From: JACMLD01 sp039916305
GTDB lineage: Bacteria; Bacteroidota; Bacteroidia; Chitinophagales; Chitinophagaceae
Length of the DNA stretch: 64,000 bases
Direction: 5' to 3'
NCBI GenBank assembly: GCA_039916305.1
Contig: JBDSLR010000022.1
Location: 1-64,000 of the forward strand
The first letter of the stretch is position 1. The number at the start of each line of letters is the position of its first letter. The notes below the pieces were generated by a model. That model saw only the letters and a list, made by a program, of their open reading frames with translations, had not been told where the DNA came from and made no database searches. A program made the translations under genes and the position numbers. This document shows, piece after piece, positions 27,730 through 36,077 of this stretch.

Positions 27730-28545
27730 ATGACAGCAAAAAATGCAGTCCAAGCGCAGGAAGCAGGCCATTATGCCAAAGTAAATGGCATTTCTATGTA
27801 TTACGAAATACACGGTACAGGAGTTCCGCTGGTTCTTATTCACGGCGGTGGTTCTACCATTCAAACCAGCTTTGGAAAGATATTGCCGCTGCTGGCAAAT
27901 AAACAACAGGTTATAGCTGTTGAACTGCAGGCCCATGGACATACGGGCGACCGTGATGCACCCGAAACCTTTGAGCAGGATGCAGATGATGTAGCAGCGC
28001 TATTGAAACAATTAAATATTTCCGGTGCAAATATTTTGGGTTTCAGTAATGGTGGCAACACAGCTATGCGGATTGCCACCAGACATCCGCAGCTGGTGCG
28101 TAAACTGGTGCTGGCTTCTGCTTTTTATAAAAGGGAAGGCATGTATGCATGGTTTTGGGAAGGCATGCAGCATGCCAGTATAGAGATGATGCCACAGGTG
28201 TACAAGGATGTGTATTTGCACATCAACAATAACCCGGCTGCATTGCAAAATATGCATGATAAGGATGCTCAAAGAATGCAGAATTTTAAAGACTGGTCCG
28301 ATGCTGATATCAAATCCATCCAGGCACCGGCACTGGTTATTGTTGGAGATGAAGATGTTGTGCGGCCGGAACATGCCGTAGCTATGTACCGCCTGTTGCC
28401 AAATGGCCGGCTGGCAATATTCCCGGCCAGTCATGGCAGTTATATGGGTGAGATAATGTCTCCTGACCCTGACAGCCCTGTGCCAGCTCTTTTTATAGCC
28501 ACATTGGAAGAATACCTTGCTGCACCCATGCCGGCAAAAAAATAA
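27730..28545 (+). CDS. Alpha/beta hydrolase
   Basis: The 271-residue protein shows the full fold. The oxyanion-hole motif is LIHGGGST (about 37-44), the nucleophile elbow GFSNGGNT (Ser about 99), an acid follows the VGDEDVV strand (about 210), and the catalytic His lies in FPASHGSYM (about 236). A signal peptide is absent; although residue 1-12 contains AVQAQ, there is no hydrophobic core before it. Family members are esterases, lipases or C-C hydrolases, and the substrate is not predictable. The gene is convergent with the small protein gene at 28643. Confidence 0.88.
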   Translation: MTAKNAVQAQEAGHYAKVNGISMYYEIHGTGVPLVLIHGGGSTIQTSFGKILPLLANKQQVIAVELQAHGHTGDRDAPETFEQDADDVAALLKQLNISGANILGFSNGGNTAMRIATRHPQLVRKLVLASAFYKREGMYAWFWEGMQHASIEMMPQVYKDVYLHINNNPAALQNMHDKDAQRMQNFKDWSDADIKSIQAPALVIVGDEDVVRPEHAVAMYRLLPNGRLAIFPASHGSYMGEIMSPDPDSPVPALFIATLEEYLAAPMPAKK

Positions 28546-28642
28546 AATTCTTTCTTTCTATAAATATGCGCAAAAAAAATGCTCCGGCCCGTTAATAAAA
28601 ACGAAGCGGAACACTTTTAACCTCTCTCTATATATAAATTAC

Positions 28643-29017
28643 TTAATTCAATTTGTCGGCAAAGAAAGTGAGCAGTTTTTCATCGCTCATTTTATTGGAA
28701 GTAGATTCTGCCGTTTGCGTGTTTTTAAACTGCGGTGTTTCTGCCAGGTAATGGATAAACTGCTCCTGTACCTGCCCGGTACCTGTGATATGCACATGCG
28801 TGGCATTTTGTAAATGAGCACTTATTTCTTTAAAAAATTTTGCCTGTAAAGATTTTTTGTGGTTCTGCTCGGTCTTTTCGTTTGAATTGGGTGCAGCTTC
28901 TTCTCCTGTTACATGAGCCAGTATAACAGGTTCTGCTTTTTCAGCATTTTCTGATGTTGCTACCACGGTCGCCTGGTGCGTATCCATCCAGACGCCAAAT
29001 TGCTTTTGATTCGCCAT
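28643..29017 (-). CDS. Small eRF1-domain-like protein (124 residues)
   Basis: The ATG at 29017 gives MANQKQFGVWMDTHQATV; the upstream ATG at 29041 is less likely. The opening FGVWMDTHQATVVA and the C-terminal half (AHLQNATHVHITGTGQVQEQFIHYL, then MSDEKLLTFF) resemble the small bacterial proteins annotated as translational machinery or eRF1-domain-3-like, which have an L7Ae-like fold. Those are thought to act near the ribosome. The match is from pattern memory and is moderate. The middle (residues 40-65) is polar and low in complexity. It lacks a signal peptide. Confidence 0.5.
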   Translation of the reverse strand: MANQKQFGVWMDTHQATVVATSENAEKAEPVILAHVTGEEAAPNSNEKTEQNHKKSLQAKFFKEISAHLQNATHVHITGTGQVQEQFIHYLAETPQFKNTQTAESTSNKMSDEKLLTFFADKLN

Positions 29018-29111
29018 ATCATTACGTTTTAATGTAAGCATATTAAATCAACAACTATACCCATTAATGTACAGGCTGAAACCTGGATATAATTTTTTTG
29101 TATTGAGGCAA

Positions 29112-29675
29112 TTACTCCCCATCTTCGGCCACCCGGAGACCGGCAAGCGACTGTAATTTATACCCTGAGGCAATGGATACGGCCTGTATGCCTTCCATTA
29201 GGAAATGCTGTTGTTTGCAGCTAAACCTGATATTGCCGCCGAGGTATTTTAATTTTACGGGCTCAGGATATACTTCCTGGAACTCGAATTTTTCAAATAC
29301 CACGTTTTCCCAGTAAATATGGAGGCTGTCAGCCTGCGCCAGATATTGGCTAAACTGGCTGGCATATACTGCGGCTGCTTCCTTTTTGCGGCGTACCAGT
29401 ATATCGTCAATAACCTGTTGTGTTAACCCTTCTGCTTTTGCTGCCAGTCCAGCTTGTAGTATCCCCTTGTATTCATCATTGGTAGGATAAAGCGAGATCC
29501 ACGCTGCGGTATCGTTCTGCTGCAGTGCCTTTAGTACTGCAACCGCAAACGCATCTTCCTGTGGGTGGGCTGTAATTGCCGGAATACTTGTTTTTTTCAC
29601 TTGCTTTTTTTGTGCGGCTGCGCCATAACTGATGAGGGCAATACATACCGTGATAATGATAGACTGGTATTTCAT
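29112..29675 (-). CDS. Secreted protein of unknown function (187 residues)
   Basis: An N-terminal signal peptide (MKYQSIIITVCIALISYGAAAQ, cleaved near residue 22) precedes a mature domain without recognised family. Visible features are a helical segment with AFAVAVLKALQQNDTAAWISLYPTNDEY (about 42-70) and a beta-rich C-terminal half (VKLKYLGGNIRFSCKQQHFLMEG). This layout recalls small exported lipocalin- or NTF2-like proteins, but I cannot assign one. Expected location is the periplasm. The gap to the next gene at 29017 is about 95 bases. Confidence 0.65.
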   Translation of the reverse strand: MKYQSIIITVCIALISYGAAAQKKQVKKTSIPAITAHPQEDAFAVAVLKALQQNDTAAWISLYPTNDEYKGILQAGLAAKAEGLTQQVIDDILVRRKKEAAAVYASQFSQYLAQADSLHIYWENVVFEKFEFQEVYPEPVKLKYLGGNIRFSCKQQHFLMEGIQAVSIASGYKLQSLAGLRVAEDGE

Positions 29676-29833
29676 TTTATGTGCTGGGTTGCCTGTTTTA
29701 CAATATTAAAATTGCTACAATTTCTTACTGAAGTAAAAACATTACATTCCGGCGGTAACAAAAGCCTGGCGAAGTGTAGTAAATAACCCCTTAGCCATTT
29801 TGATTTTGTACGTGTCGAAATGAAATAGCTTCC

Positions 29834-31297
29834 TTACTGCGCAAACAATGCATCCATCTTCACCGCGTTCTGCACAAGTTTTACAGCGTATTCATTTTCC
29901 CTGATGCCAAAGCTGGTAACCAGCGTTAAAAAAATAGATTTATTAGTGCCGGTGGCTGTTTTAAAAACCTGTATTTTGTTTTCCAGTTCGGCAGCATAGC
30001 CTTTATCAATTACAAATACAGATTCCGCATATTTCATCTCGCATAAGTTAATAACAAAATCGCGCCGGTCAATAAGCAGATCTATTTGCGCGCCTTTTCC
30101 GGTTTTTGGCAGGTGGCGCCAGGCTGATTCTTCCGTATACACTGCAGCAATGCCCAATGCCTTTTTAAGCTGTGCGGTATGTTTAAGGCAAACCCTCTCA
30201 AACGCCACACCACTCCAGCTTCTCCATGATTGCCCGGTGGAAAAACTTTGCCAGCTGCCACTACCAGAAGACCTGCTTCTTTCCATAAACTTCAGGTAAA
30301 AGTGCGTAAACTCATCTGCCAGTTTATAAATAGCATCCTTTGATTTTTTATCGAAAGGCAACCAGGCTGCCACAAACCCGGATTCAATAAGTTCCTCCAG
30401 CAATTCTGTTATCCAGCCGCCGGATTGCAAACCAGTTTCAGCCAGGATTTGGTTACGGGTAAGACCGGAATTATTCTTTGCCAGTACGCGCACTACGGCC
30501 AGGTGGCGGGTAGCATCATCAAATAATGAGTGATACAGGTTTTTAAATTCGCCCTGCAGTGCACCGTCTTTGGTAAAGCATATCCTGTCAATTGCCTGCG
30601 TGGCACTCTCTCCCTTCTTAATCTCTTTCAGGTAATGCGGTATCCCACCCATTACCATATACAATTGAAGTACCTGGTAACGGTCCAGGTGTATGTTCCT
30701 GGCCTGCAGGTACTGCTCTGTTTCATAAAGATTAAAAGGCTGCAGTTTTATTTTGCGGGTAATCCTGTTATGCAGTCCGCCCTTATCGTTTACCACATGC
30801 TTAATCATCCAGGAGGCGGCTGATCCACATATAACTACTACCAGGTTTGACTGGGTATTGCCCCAGCTGTTCCACCAGTGATCAAACGCCTGCACAAAAC
30901 CAGACTTGTGGGTATTCAGCCAGGGAAATTCGTCTAAAAAAACAACTGCTTTGCCCGCTGCTAATTTCGGCGTAAGTAAATGGTTGAGCAGCTGAAAGGC
31001 ATCGGACCAGTTAGCGGGCACCCTGTATAATTTATCGTTGCCAGCGGCCTTGCCAAGTACGCGGGTAAAATTGCCCAGCTGCTGTGCCAGGCTGGCTTCC
31101 CGCATGCCGGTAAATTCAACCGCGAGCTCTTTTTGCAGGTACTGGCGTATAAGAAATGTTTTGCCTACGCGCCTGCGTCCAAAAAGCGCTACCAGCTCAG
31201 GAGATGAAGAAGCCAGGGTTTCCTGCAGGATCGATTTTTCTGCATCGCGGCCGGTTAATTTTTCCATGCCTTGTTTATTTTTTGCCTGCCATGCCAT
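29834..31297 (-). CDS. AAA+ ATPase with C-terminal PD-(D/E)XK-like domain (DUF234 type)
   Basis: This 487-residue protein has a P-loop GRRRVGKT (about 40-47), Walker B VVFLDEFPWL (about 117-126) and a sensor ICGSAASWM, in the archaeal-ATPase style. A winged-helix region follows (about 280-320). The C-terminus has GAQIDLLIDRR, then INLCEMKYA (about 405-430), the D..(E)xK arrangement of PD-(D/E)XK nucleases. Its biological role is unknown. ATG 31267 is an alternative start. The upstream region carries an array of palindromic GGCGGC motifs (31305-31429), which could be its operator or recognition site. Confidence 0.85.
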   Translation of the reverse strand: MAWQAKNKQGMEKLTGRDAEKSILQETLASSSPELVALFGRRRVGKTFLIRQYLQKELAVEFTGMREASLAQQLGNFTRVLGKAAGNDKLYRVPANWSDAFQLLNHLLTPKLAAGKAVVFLDEFPWLNTHKSGFVQAFDHWWNSWGNTQSNLVVVICGSAASWMIKHVVNDKGGLHNRITRKIKLQPFNLYETEQYLQARNIHLDRYQVLQLYMVMGGIPHYLKEIKKGESATQAIDRICFTKDGALQGEFKNLYHSLFDDATRHLAVVRVLAKNNSGLTRNQILAETGLQSGGWITELLEELIESGFVAAWLPFDKKSKDAIYKLADEFTHFYLKFMERSRSSGSGSWQSFSTGQSWRSWSGVAFERVCLKHTAQLKKALGIAAVYTEESAWRHLPKTGKGAQIDLLIDRRDFVINLCEMKYAESVFVIDKGYAAELENKIQVFKTATGTNKSIFLTLVTSFGIRENEYAVKLVQNAVKMDALFAQ

Positions 31298-31304
31298 TAA
31301 GAAA

Positions 31305-31429
31305 GATTTGGCGGCCGATAAGCCAATTATTGCCCGCCAAAAGTAGGCAAAAAAAGGTAGATTTGGCGGCGGATAATAAAATTATTGGCCGCCAAATCTA
31401 GTGTTGCCGAGTGGTTTTGGCGGCGGTTA
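31305..31429. promoter_or_regulatory. Five-copy palindromic GGCGGC array
   Basis: Five related motifs, roughly (A/T)TTGGCGGCSRATAAT, alternate in orientation: 31305-31321 (+), 31327-31342 (-), 31358-31377 (+), 31381-31400 (-) and 31415-31429 (+). The middle pair forms a near-perfect palindrome with 20-base arms, two mismatches and a 3-base centre. The array lies in the divergent region between the ATPase-nuclease and the IPT/NHL lipoprotein. I saw no other copy in the window. It may be a multi-site operator or a recognition site for the ATPase; both are inference. Confidence 0.7.
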
Positions 31430-31508
31430 CCAGGATGTCCCCTGCATGCTTGCGGCCGATGCATGAAAACCGGCTTTTTTTTATCCTGATCATCCAATGC
31501 GTAGCGTG

Positions 31509-31540
31509 CTTGCACCGGCAGTATATAAGCAGTATGTTTG
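31509..31540 (+). promoter_or_regulatory. Candidate -33/-7 promoter for the IPT/NHL lipoprotein
   Basis: TATGTTTG (31533-31540) fits the -7 consensus. TTG at 31510-31512 lies 20 bases upstream in the -33 position, though the first T of TTTG is a C. The ATG at 31567 follows after about 26 bases. Confidence 0.5.
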
Positions 31541-31566
31541 TTCTTCACCTGCACCCGTTGTATCAT

Positions 31567-32769
31567 ATGAAAAAAAATCTTTTATCTCCTGCTGTGGTTT
31601 TGGCCAGCATTGTATTATCGGCCCTGGCCTGTGCTAAAAAAGCAGCAGACATTCCCACTAACAATAGCCCTGTAATTACTGCTATTTTTCCTGCTGCAGC
31701 ACATGGCGGCGATACAATCATTGCCCGCGGAAAAAACCTGCCTGCGGATGTTGGCGCAATCAGCGTTTCCATTAATAATAAAAGAGCTATAATTATTTCT
31801 TTAACGCCAGATAGCCTGAAGGCGGTGGTGCCGGACTTGTCCGGTTCAGGTAAATTATTGCTGTCTGTCAACGGCAAAGAATACCCCGGTCCGGATTTTA
31901 CCTATACCTATAAGGTAACAGTAACTACCATTGCGGGTACCGGCAACATTGGTATTTCCAATGGCCCGGGACAATCTGCATCATTTTATTGCCCCTGGGG
32001 CATTGCAGCAGATAAAAATGGCGATTTATTCATTGCAGATACGTATAACAGGCTGATTCGTAAAATAGCAGCCAAAGACAATACTGTTTCCAGCTATAGC
32101 ATTCCGGTGCAACCAGGCGGAAGCAATTTCTATTCCCCCTATAATATTGCTATAGACACGGCCACCCATAATTTATACCTTACCGATTTTAATGAGCATG
32201 TAATGCGCATGGACGCAGCCGGCAATATGTCTGTTATATATATTGACAGTATGCCATTGGCAGGTATTGCGGTAAGTCCGGATGGAAAAAGCCTGTACAT
32301 CAGCAATAATACAAGGGGCACCATTATAAAAACTACTACAGATGGTAAAAATGCAGCAGTGTTTACATCAGGATTAACCACGCCCCGCAATATTATTTTT
32401 GATAACAAAGGCAGTATGTTTGTGGCCGCCTACCCGGCTTCCATATATGGCATATCCACTACCAATGGTAAGGCAGTGGCTATTGCTACCGATCCGGGCT
32501 TCCAGGGTTGGGAGATAGCGGCGGATACACAGGGCAATTTCTACCTGGCAGACCATTTTGCCAACTGTATAAGAAAGATTGATAAATCCGGCGTAAGTTC
32601 TATCATTGCCGGAAGCGGGATTGCAAAAGATGTAGATGGCATGGGATTAGAAGCCGCTTTTGACGGTCCGCAGGGCCTGGCTATTGACGCTGCAGGCAAC
32701 CTTTTTGTAAGTACCTATAATTACACTACCAAAACAGGTAATAAAATAAGAAAAGTAAGTTTTCAGTAA
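31567..32769 (+). CDS. IPT/TIG and NHL-repeat lipoprotein
   Basis: The 400-residue protein starts at the ATG at 31567. The frame is open further upstream, but this start gives a signal peptide with lipobox Cys22 (LSALAC). An IPT/TIG immunoglobulin-like domain follows (about 35-115: VITAIFPAAAHGGDTIIARG). Then come NHL beta-propeller repeats (about 120-400) such as GIAADKNGDLFIADTYNRLIRKI, with FDGPQGLAIDAAGNLFVSTYN near the end. Such proteins bind glycans or proteins at the cell surface; no catalytic motif is seen. It is separated by the palindromic array from the divergent ATPase gene. Confidence 0.88.
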   Translation: MKKNLLSPAVVLASIVLSALACAKKAADIPTNNSPVITAIFPAAAHGGDTIIARGKNLPADVGAISVSINNKRAIIISLTPDSLKAVVPDLSGSGKLLLSVNGKEYPGPDFTYTYKVTVTTIAGTGNIGISNGPGQSASFYCPWGIAADKNGDLFIADTYNRLIRKIAAKDNTVSSYSIPVQPGGSNFYSPYNIAIDTATHNLYLTDFNEHVMRMDAAGNMSVIYIDSMPLAGIAVSPDGKSLYISNNTRGTIIKTTTDGKNAAVFTSGLTTPRNIIFDNKGSMFVAAYPASIYGISTTNGKAVAIATDPGFQGWEIAADTQGNFYLADHFANCIRKIDKSGVSSIIAGSGIAKDVDGMGLEAAFDGPQGLAIDAAGNLFVSTYNYTTKTGNKIRKVSFQ

Positions 32770-32888
32770 GGTTATCCCGGCGAAGCAGGGATAGTGGGCT
32801 GTGAAAAACAGTTTGTTGTTACCAATAAGGGTACGGAAGCGGGTAGCGCAGGGGGTTGTAAGACACAATACACCAAAAAACGCCGGCG

Positions 32889-32930
32889 TGATTCAATAAA
32901 CAGACAAATGGATGGCCATTTATTGAATCA
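32889..32930. repeat. Perfect 12-base inverted repeat
   Basis: TGATTCAATAAA (32889-32900) is matched by its exact reverse complement at 32919-32930. The loop contains a smaller stem, AAATGG/CCATTT (32906-32921). It lies 120 bases downstream of the IPT/NHL gene and just before the tandem repeat. A weaker hairpin, TATCCC/GGGATA (32773-32793), is nearer to the stop. No T-run follows either, so terminator function is uncertain. Confidence 0.6.
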
Positions 32931-32959
32931 GTTTCAAGGCGGTTTTTAAGGATGGTGGA

Positions 32960-33210
32960 CAGTTTTCAAAAGGTTAGGGTAAGCACTGTACAAACAGGAC
33001 TTATTTTCATGGATTTGGATAATGCTTCTACAGTTTACGGACAGGGTTCGCTTTTCAAGGGTTTGGATACTGCTTCTACGGGCAGGGTTGTTTCACAGGG
33101 TAAGGATCAATACTAAATGGTTTTTTAACAGGATAAGGATAATCTATAGAACATTTTGGTTACGGGTTTTCACAGGGTTGGGATAAACGGTGTAGGATTC
33201 GGGTAGGGCA
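32960..33210. repeat. Degenerate ~40-base tandem repeat, C-poor
   Basis: About six units begin with TTTTCA or a close variant at 32963, 33004, 33052, 33091, 33121 and 33167, so the period is about 35-48 bases. Units share AGGGTTTGGATAATGCTTCTA and GGGCAGGGTT-like blocks. The plus strand is unusually poor in C. No reading frame with a start codon is supported through it. The following 33211-33614 holds only a candidate -7 box (TATCTTTG, 33508-33515), about 100 bases before the kinase gene. Confidence 0.65.
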
Positions 33211-33614
33211 GTTTGCCTGGTCTATGTTTGTTTTACTCCTCTCGCTTTCGTAATTTTTCGCTTCCTCTTTTCCTTCGTTTGCAATACAAAGAAACAACCT
33301 CCGGCCTTGCTACAAAATAGCTTATTCAATGAAACTACAGTCATATTTCAAACAGCAACTGAGTAGACTTAAAACGACATTTTTCTAAAAAAAACCCTTA
33401 CGCCATGGGCCGTTCAGCCGGTGTATATATGGAGAAAGGCCGGTTTTAACCACCGGGGCCAGCAACAGGCTGAAACCGGGTTTCTAAAGTCGCAAACAAG
33501 CATCTGCTATCTTTGGTTGATTAAAATGATTGCAGGCATTGCTGACTTGCGGCAATAACGCGATTAGCTACGCTGCGGCTTTTATCACAGTTATCATTAA
33601 ACGTTTATTTACCA

Positions 33615-34472
33615 GTGCAAAAACTACTATCTTCTATAGCGGATGATTGCGGTATCAGCATTAACCTGCATGAACGGGTGCACGGCGGAGACATCAATAC
33701 CTGTTACCGCCTGCAGGGGCGGGATAGCCGTTACTTTTTAAAACTGAATAATAATACAGCCGGTTTGCAGGGCATGTTTGCAATGGAAGCAGACGGACTG
33801 CATGCATTGCGCCATAACAGTTCTTTACTGGTACCTGCTGTAATAAAACACGGCGTTATACAGGACCAGCAATGGCTGCTATTGGAATGGATGGAAAAAG
33901 GAACGCCCCAGAAAAGCAAACTACAACAATTTGCCCGCGGACTGGCTAGCCTGCACCAGCAACCGCAGTCTTATTTTGGATGGCACAGCAACAATTATAT
34001 TGGCAGCCTGCAGCAATTAAATACAAAACACGGTAGCTGGGCTGATTTTTATACTGCTTGCCGCATTATGCCCCTGTTTAAAACCCTTCATGAAGCAGGC
34101 GCTTTTACAAAAAGCGATATTGCTGCTGCGGAATCTTTCTGTAAAAACATCGCGGATCTTTTTCCTCCTGAGCCGCCGGCATTGCTGCACGGAGATTTAT
34201 GGAGTGGTAATTATATGATTACAACAAGTGGCCACGCTGCCATTTTTGATCCTGCTGTGTATTTTGGTCACCGCGAAATGGATCTTGGCATGACAGCGCT
34301 GTTTGGTGGTTTCGACAATGCCTTCTATGAAGCGTACCATGCTGTTTATCCGCTGCAAACAGGCTGGCAGCAAAGACTCCCCTTCTCCCAATTATACCCG
34401 TTGCTGGTGCATGCGGTATTGTTCGGCGGGCACTATGTGCAGGATGCCCGGGCAATTGTAATGCGTTTTTGA
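33615..34472 (+). CDS. Fructosamine kinase-family protein
   Basis: At 285 residues it has the length of the family, with a GTG start at 33615. Motifs are GGDINTCYRLQ (about 24), the ATP-binding Lys in YFLKLN (about 43), the catalytic HGDLWSGN (about 192-199) and DPAVYFGHREMDLGM (about 213-227). All correspond to fructosamine-3-kinase and ribulosamine kinase, which phosphorylate sugars attached to protein amines so that they detach. It thus probably repairs glycated proteins in the cytoplasm. Upstream at 33508-33515 is a -7-like TATCTTTG. No deglycase or related gene is next to it. Confidence 0.9.
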   Translation: MQKLLSSIADDCGISINLHERVHGGDINTCYRLQGRDSRYFLKLNNNTAGLQGMFAMEADGLHALRHNSSLLVPAVIKHGVIQDQQWLLLEWMEKGTPQKSKLQQFARGLASLHQQPQSYFGWHSNNYIGSLQQLNTKHGSWADFYTACRIMPLFKTLHEAGAFTKSDIAAAESFCKNIADLFPPEPPALLHGDLWSGNYMITTSGHAAIFDPAVYFGHREMDLGMTALFGGFDNAFYEAYHAVYPLQTGWQQRLPFSQLYPLLVHAVLFGGHYVQDARAIVMRF

Positions 34473-34724
34473 TTGCGCCGCTCAGCTACTACAACAACCA
34501 GCGGGTAACTTTCCCGTCCTGCCTTTTATAAATCATTCAGCAAAGATGATGCTGGCAACCATGCAGCAATAAACGACAGTTTTTTGATACCCGGCTTCCT
34601 GCCATTCATTAAAAAAACACTCCATTACATTTCATGCAGTGTTTAATACAATTGGTGCAATAGCCACTTGCTGACTCTCCTGCTCAAAAATAACTTGCAT
34701 CAGTTATATATCATCAAATCCCTT

Positions 34725-34740
34725 AACCATTAAACTTTAT
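34725..34740 (+). promoter_or_regulatory. Shared leader motif, copy 1
   Basis: AACCATTAAACTTTAT ends 5 bases before the ATG of the cytochrome gene. Near-identical sequences precede the genes at 43824 and 44573. It may be a common translation-enhancing leader, since no Shine-Dalgarno sequence is seen, but this is inference. Confidence 0.5.
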
Positions 34741-34745
34741 TAACT

Positions 34746-35336
34746 ATGCGTTCTTCTATTTTAATTATTTCTTTTATCGCCGGGATACTTGCCATTTCAG
34801 TAGTGGCATGTACCAATCCACCCGGCAGTGCTGCCAGGGCTACGGTAAAATTAGATTCAGCAGCACTGGTACTTCGTGGTGAATATTTAGTAACCAGCGT
34901 TGGCTGCGATGATTGTCATTCTCCCAAGCGCATGGGTGCGCATGGTCCTGAAATCATTCCGGAACTACGCTTCTCCGGCTTTCCGCATGATGGCAAGCTG
35001 CCGCCCGTTGATACCAATAGTGTAAAAAATGGCTGGGCATTGTTCGCCCCTGATTTAACAAGTACAGTAGGTCCCTGGGGCGCTTCTTATGCAGCCAATA
35101 TCAGCAGTGACGGATCGGGCATTGGCAACTGGAGAGAAGAAAATTTTATGCGCGCCATCCGTGAAGGAAAATACAAGGGTCTTGCCGGCAGCCGTACGCT
35201 GCTGCCTCCCATGCCCTGGGCAGTTTACAGGAACATGACCGATGAAGATTTAAAATCCATTTTTGCATATTTAAAAACAACCAAACCAGTAAATAATACA
35301 CCCCCCGCACCCAAACAACTTGCTGAACTGAAATAA
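34746..35336 (+). CDS. Monohaem c-type cytochrome lipoprotein
   Basis: This 196-residue protein has a signal ending in a lipobox Cys22 (SVVAC). The haem-binding motif CDDCH lies at about 56-60 in GEYLVTSVGCDDCHSPKRMG. The probable axial Met is in LLPPMPW near 161, and the terminal helix MTDEDLKSIFAYLKTTKPV is typical of class I cytochromes c. It would carry electrons in the periplasm or at the outer face. No oxidase or dehydrogenase gene is adjacent, so its partner is unknown. The shared AACCATTAAACTTTAT leader precedes the ATG. Confidence 0.9.
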   Translation: MRSSILIISFIAGILAISVVACTNPPGSAARATVKLDSAALVLRGEYLVTSVGCDDCHSPKRMGAHGPEIIPELRFSGFPHDGKLPPVDTNSVKNGWALFAPDLTSTVGPWGASYAANISSDGSGIGNWREENFMRAIREGKYKGLAGSRTLLPPMPWAVYRNMTDEDLKSIFAYLKTTKPVNNTPPAPKQLAELK

Positions 35337-35485
35337 ATCTGTAAAACAATTACCGGCAAAGGTTGCGAAGTCATATTCCCCAGCCTTTTGCCAGTTAAAA
35401 AGTCCGCAGTATGCTGCATGAGCATACCTATGCTGGCAATTGTTTACATAGTAAATTTTTCCGTTAATTTTTAACCTGTTTACCA

Positions 35486-35950
35486 ATGGAATTAAAAATC
35501 ATTTTGTTCCTTACCCTGGCACTGTACAGCGCTATTGCCAGCCAGTCATTTTCTTACATTATTTCGCTGCGCGATGTCCAGGAGAATATGAACGCCGCAG
35601 CGTACATTATTTTTAGAAAACTGACCGACAAAAACTTCCGCTCTAAATTCAGGTTCCTATTGTATGCCGCCCTGGCCTTTAATGTGCTGCTTGTTATTAT
35701 ATGCTGCAGCCACTCTCCAGGCCTGCTATTGGGCAGTGCCGCCATTTCATTGGCAGCTTTGGTAACTGATATATGTATTGCCGTAAAAGGCAACATGCCT
35801 ATTAATAACATCATTAATACATGGACGCCGGATCAATATCCGGATAACTGGGCCGGATACAGGAAAAGCTGGATGCAGTTCTTCTGTAAAAGGCAAGCAG
35901 TAAATCTTATCGGTTTCCTGAGTTTGTTGTTGGGGGCCATTTTTTCCTGA
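35486..35950 (+). CDS. DUF1772-like four-helix membrane protein
   Basis: At 154 residues it has four hydrophobic spans (about 1-23, 52-71, 75-93 and 131-152). The sequence KGNMPINNIINTW, then W and R residues ending in FFCKRQAVNLIGFLSL, resembles the DUF1772 (anthrone-oxygenase-like) family, whose members have similar length and a conserved N and R. Catalytic function in this branch is unproven. It is upstream of the LytS/LytS/LytTR operon by about 127 bases and may share its promoter region. I give only moderate weight to the family match. Confidence 0.55.
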   Translation: MELKIILFLTLALYSAIASQSFSYIISLRDVQENMNAAAYIIFRKLTDKNFRSKFRFLLYAALAFNVLLVIICCSHSPGLLLGSAAISLAALVTDICIAVKGNMPINNIINTWTPDQYPDNWAGYRKSWMQFFCKRQAVNLIGFLSLLLGAIFS

Positions 35951-36077
35951 CTATACCGATCTGCTTTTTTACCGGCGGTTACAGTTCATCAACACTTTTA
36001 TCCAATTCATCCGCAACCGAACTCAATTAATAGCTGCTGCTTCCCCTTAATCCGTAAAACTCAGTAATTTGTAGCAG

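Noticed and set aside
32960..33210. The regular ~40-base repeat as a CRISPR array
   Set aside because: Units are degenerate along their whole length with no conserved repeat/variable spacer pattern and no cas genes nearby.
33199..33370. 40-codon basic minus-strand ORF following the tandem repeat
   Set aside because: Composition mirrors a pyrimidine-rich tract; no start context or homology pattern.
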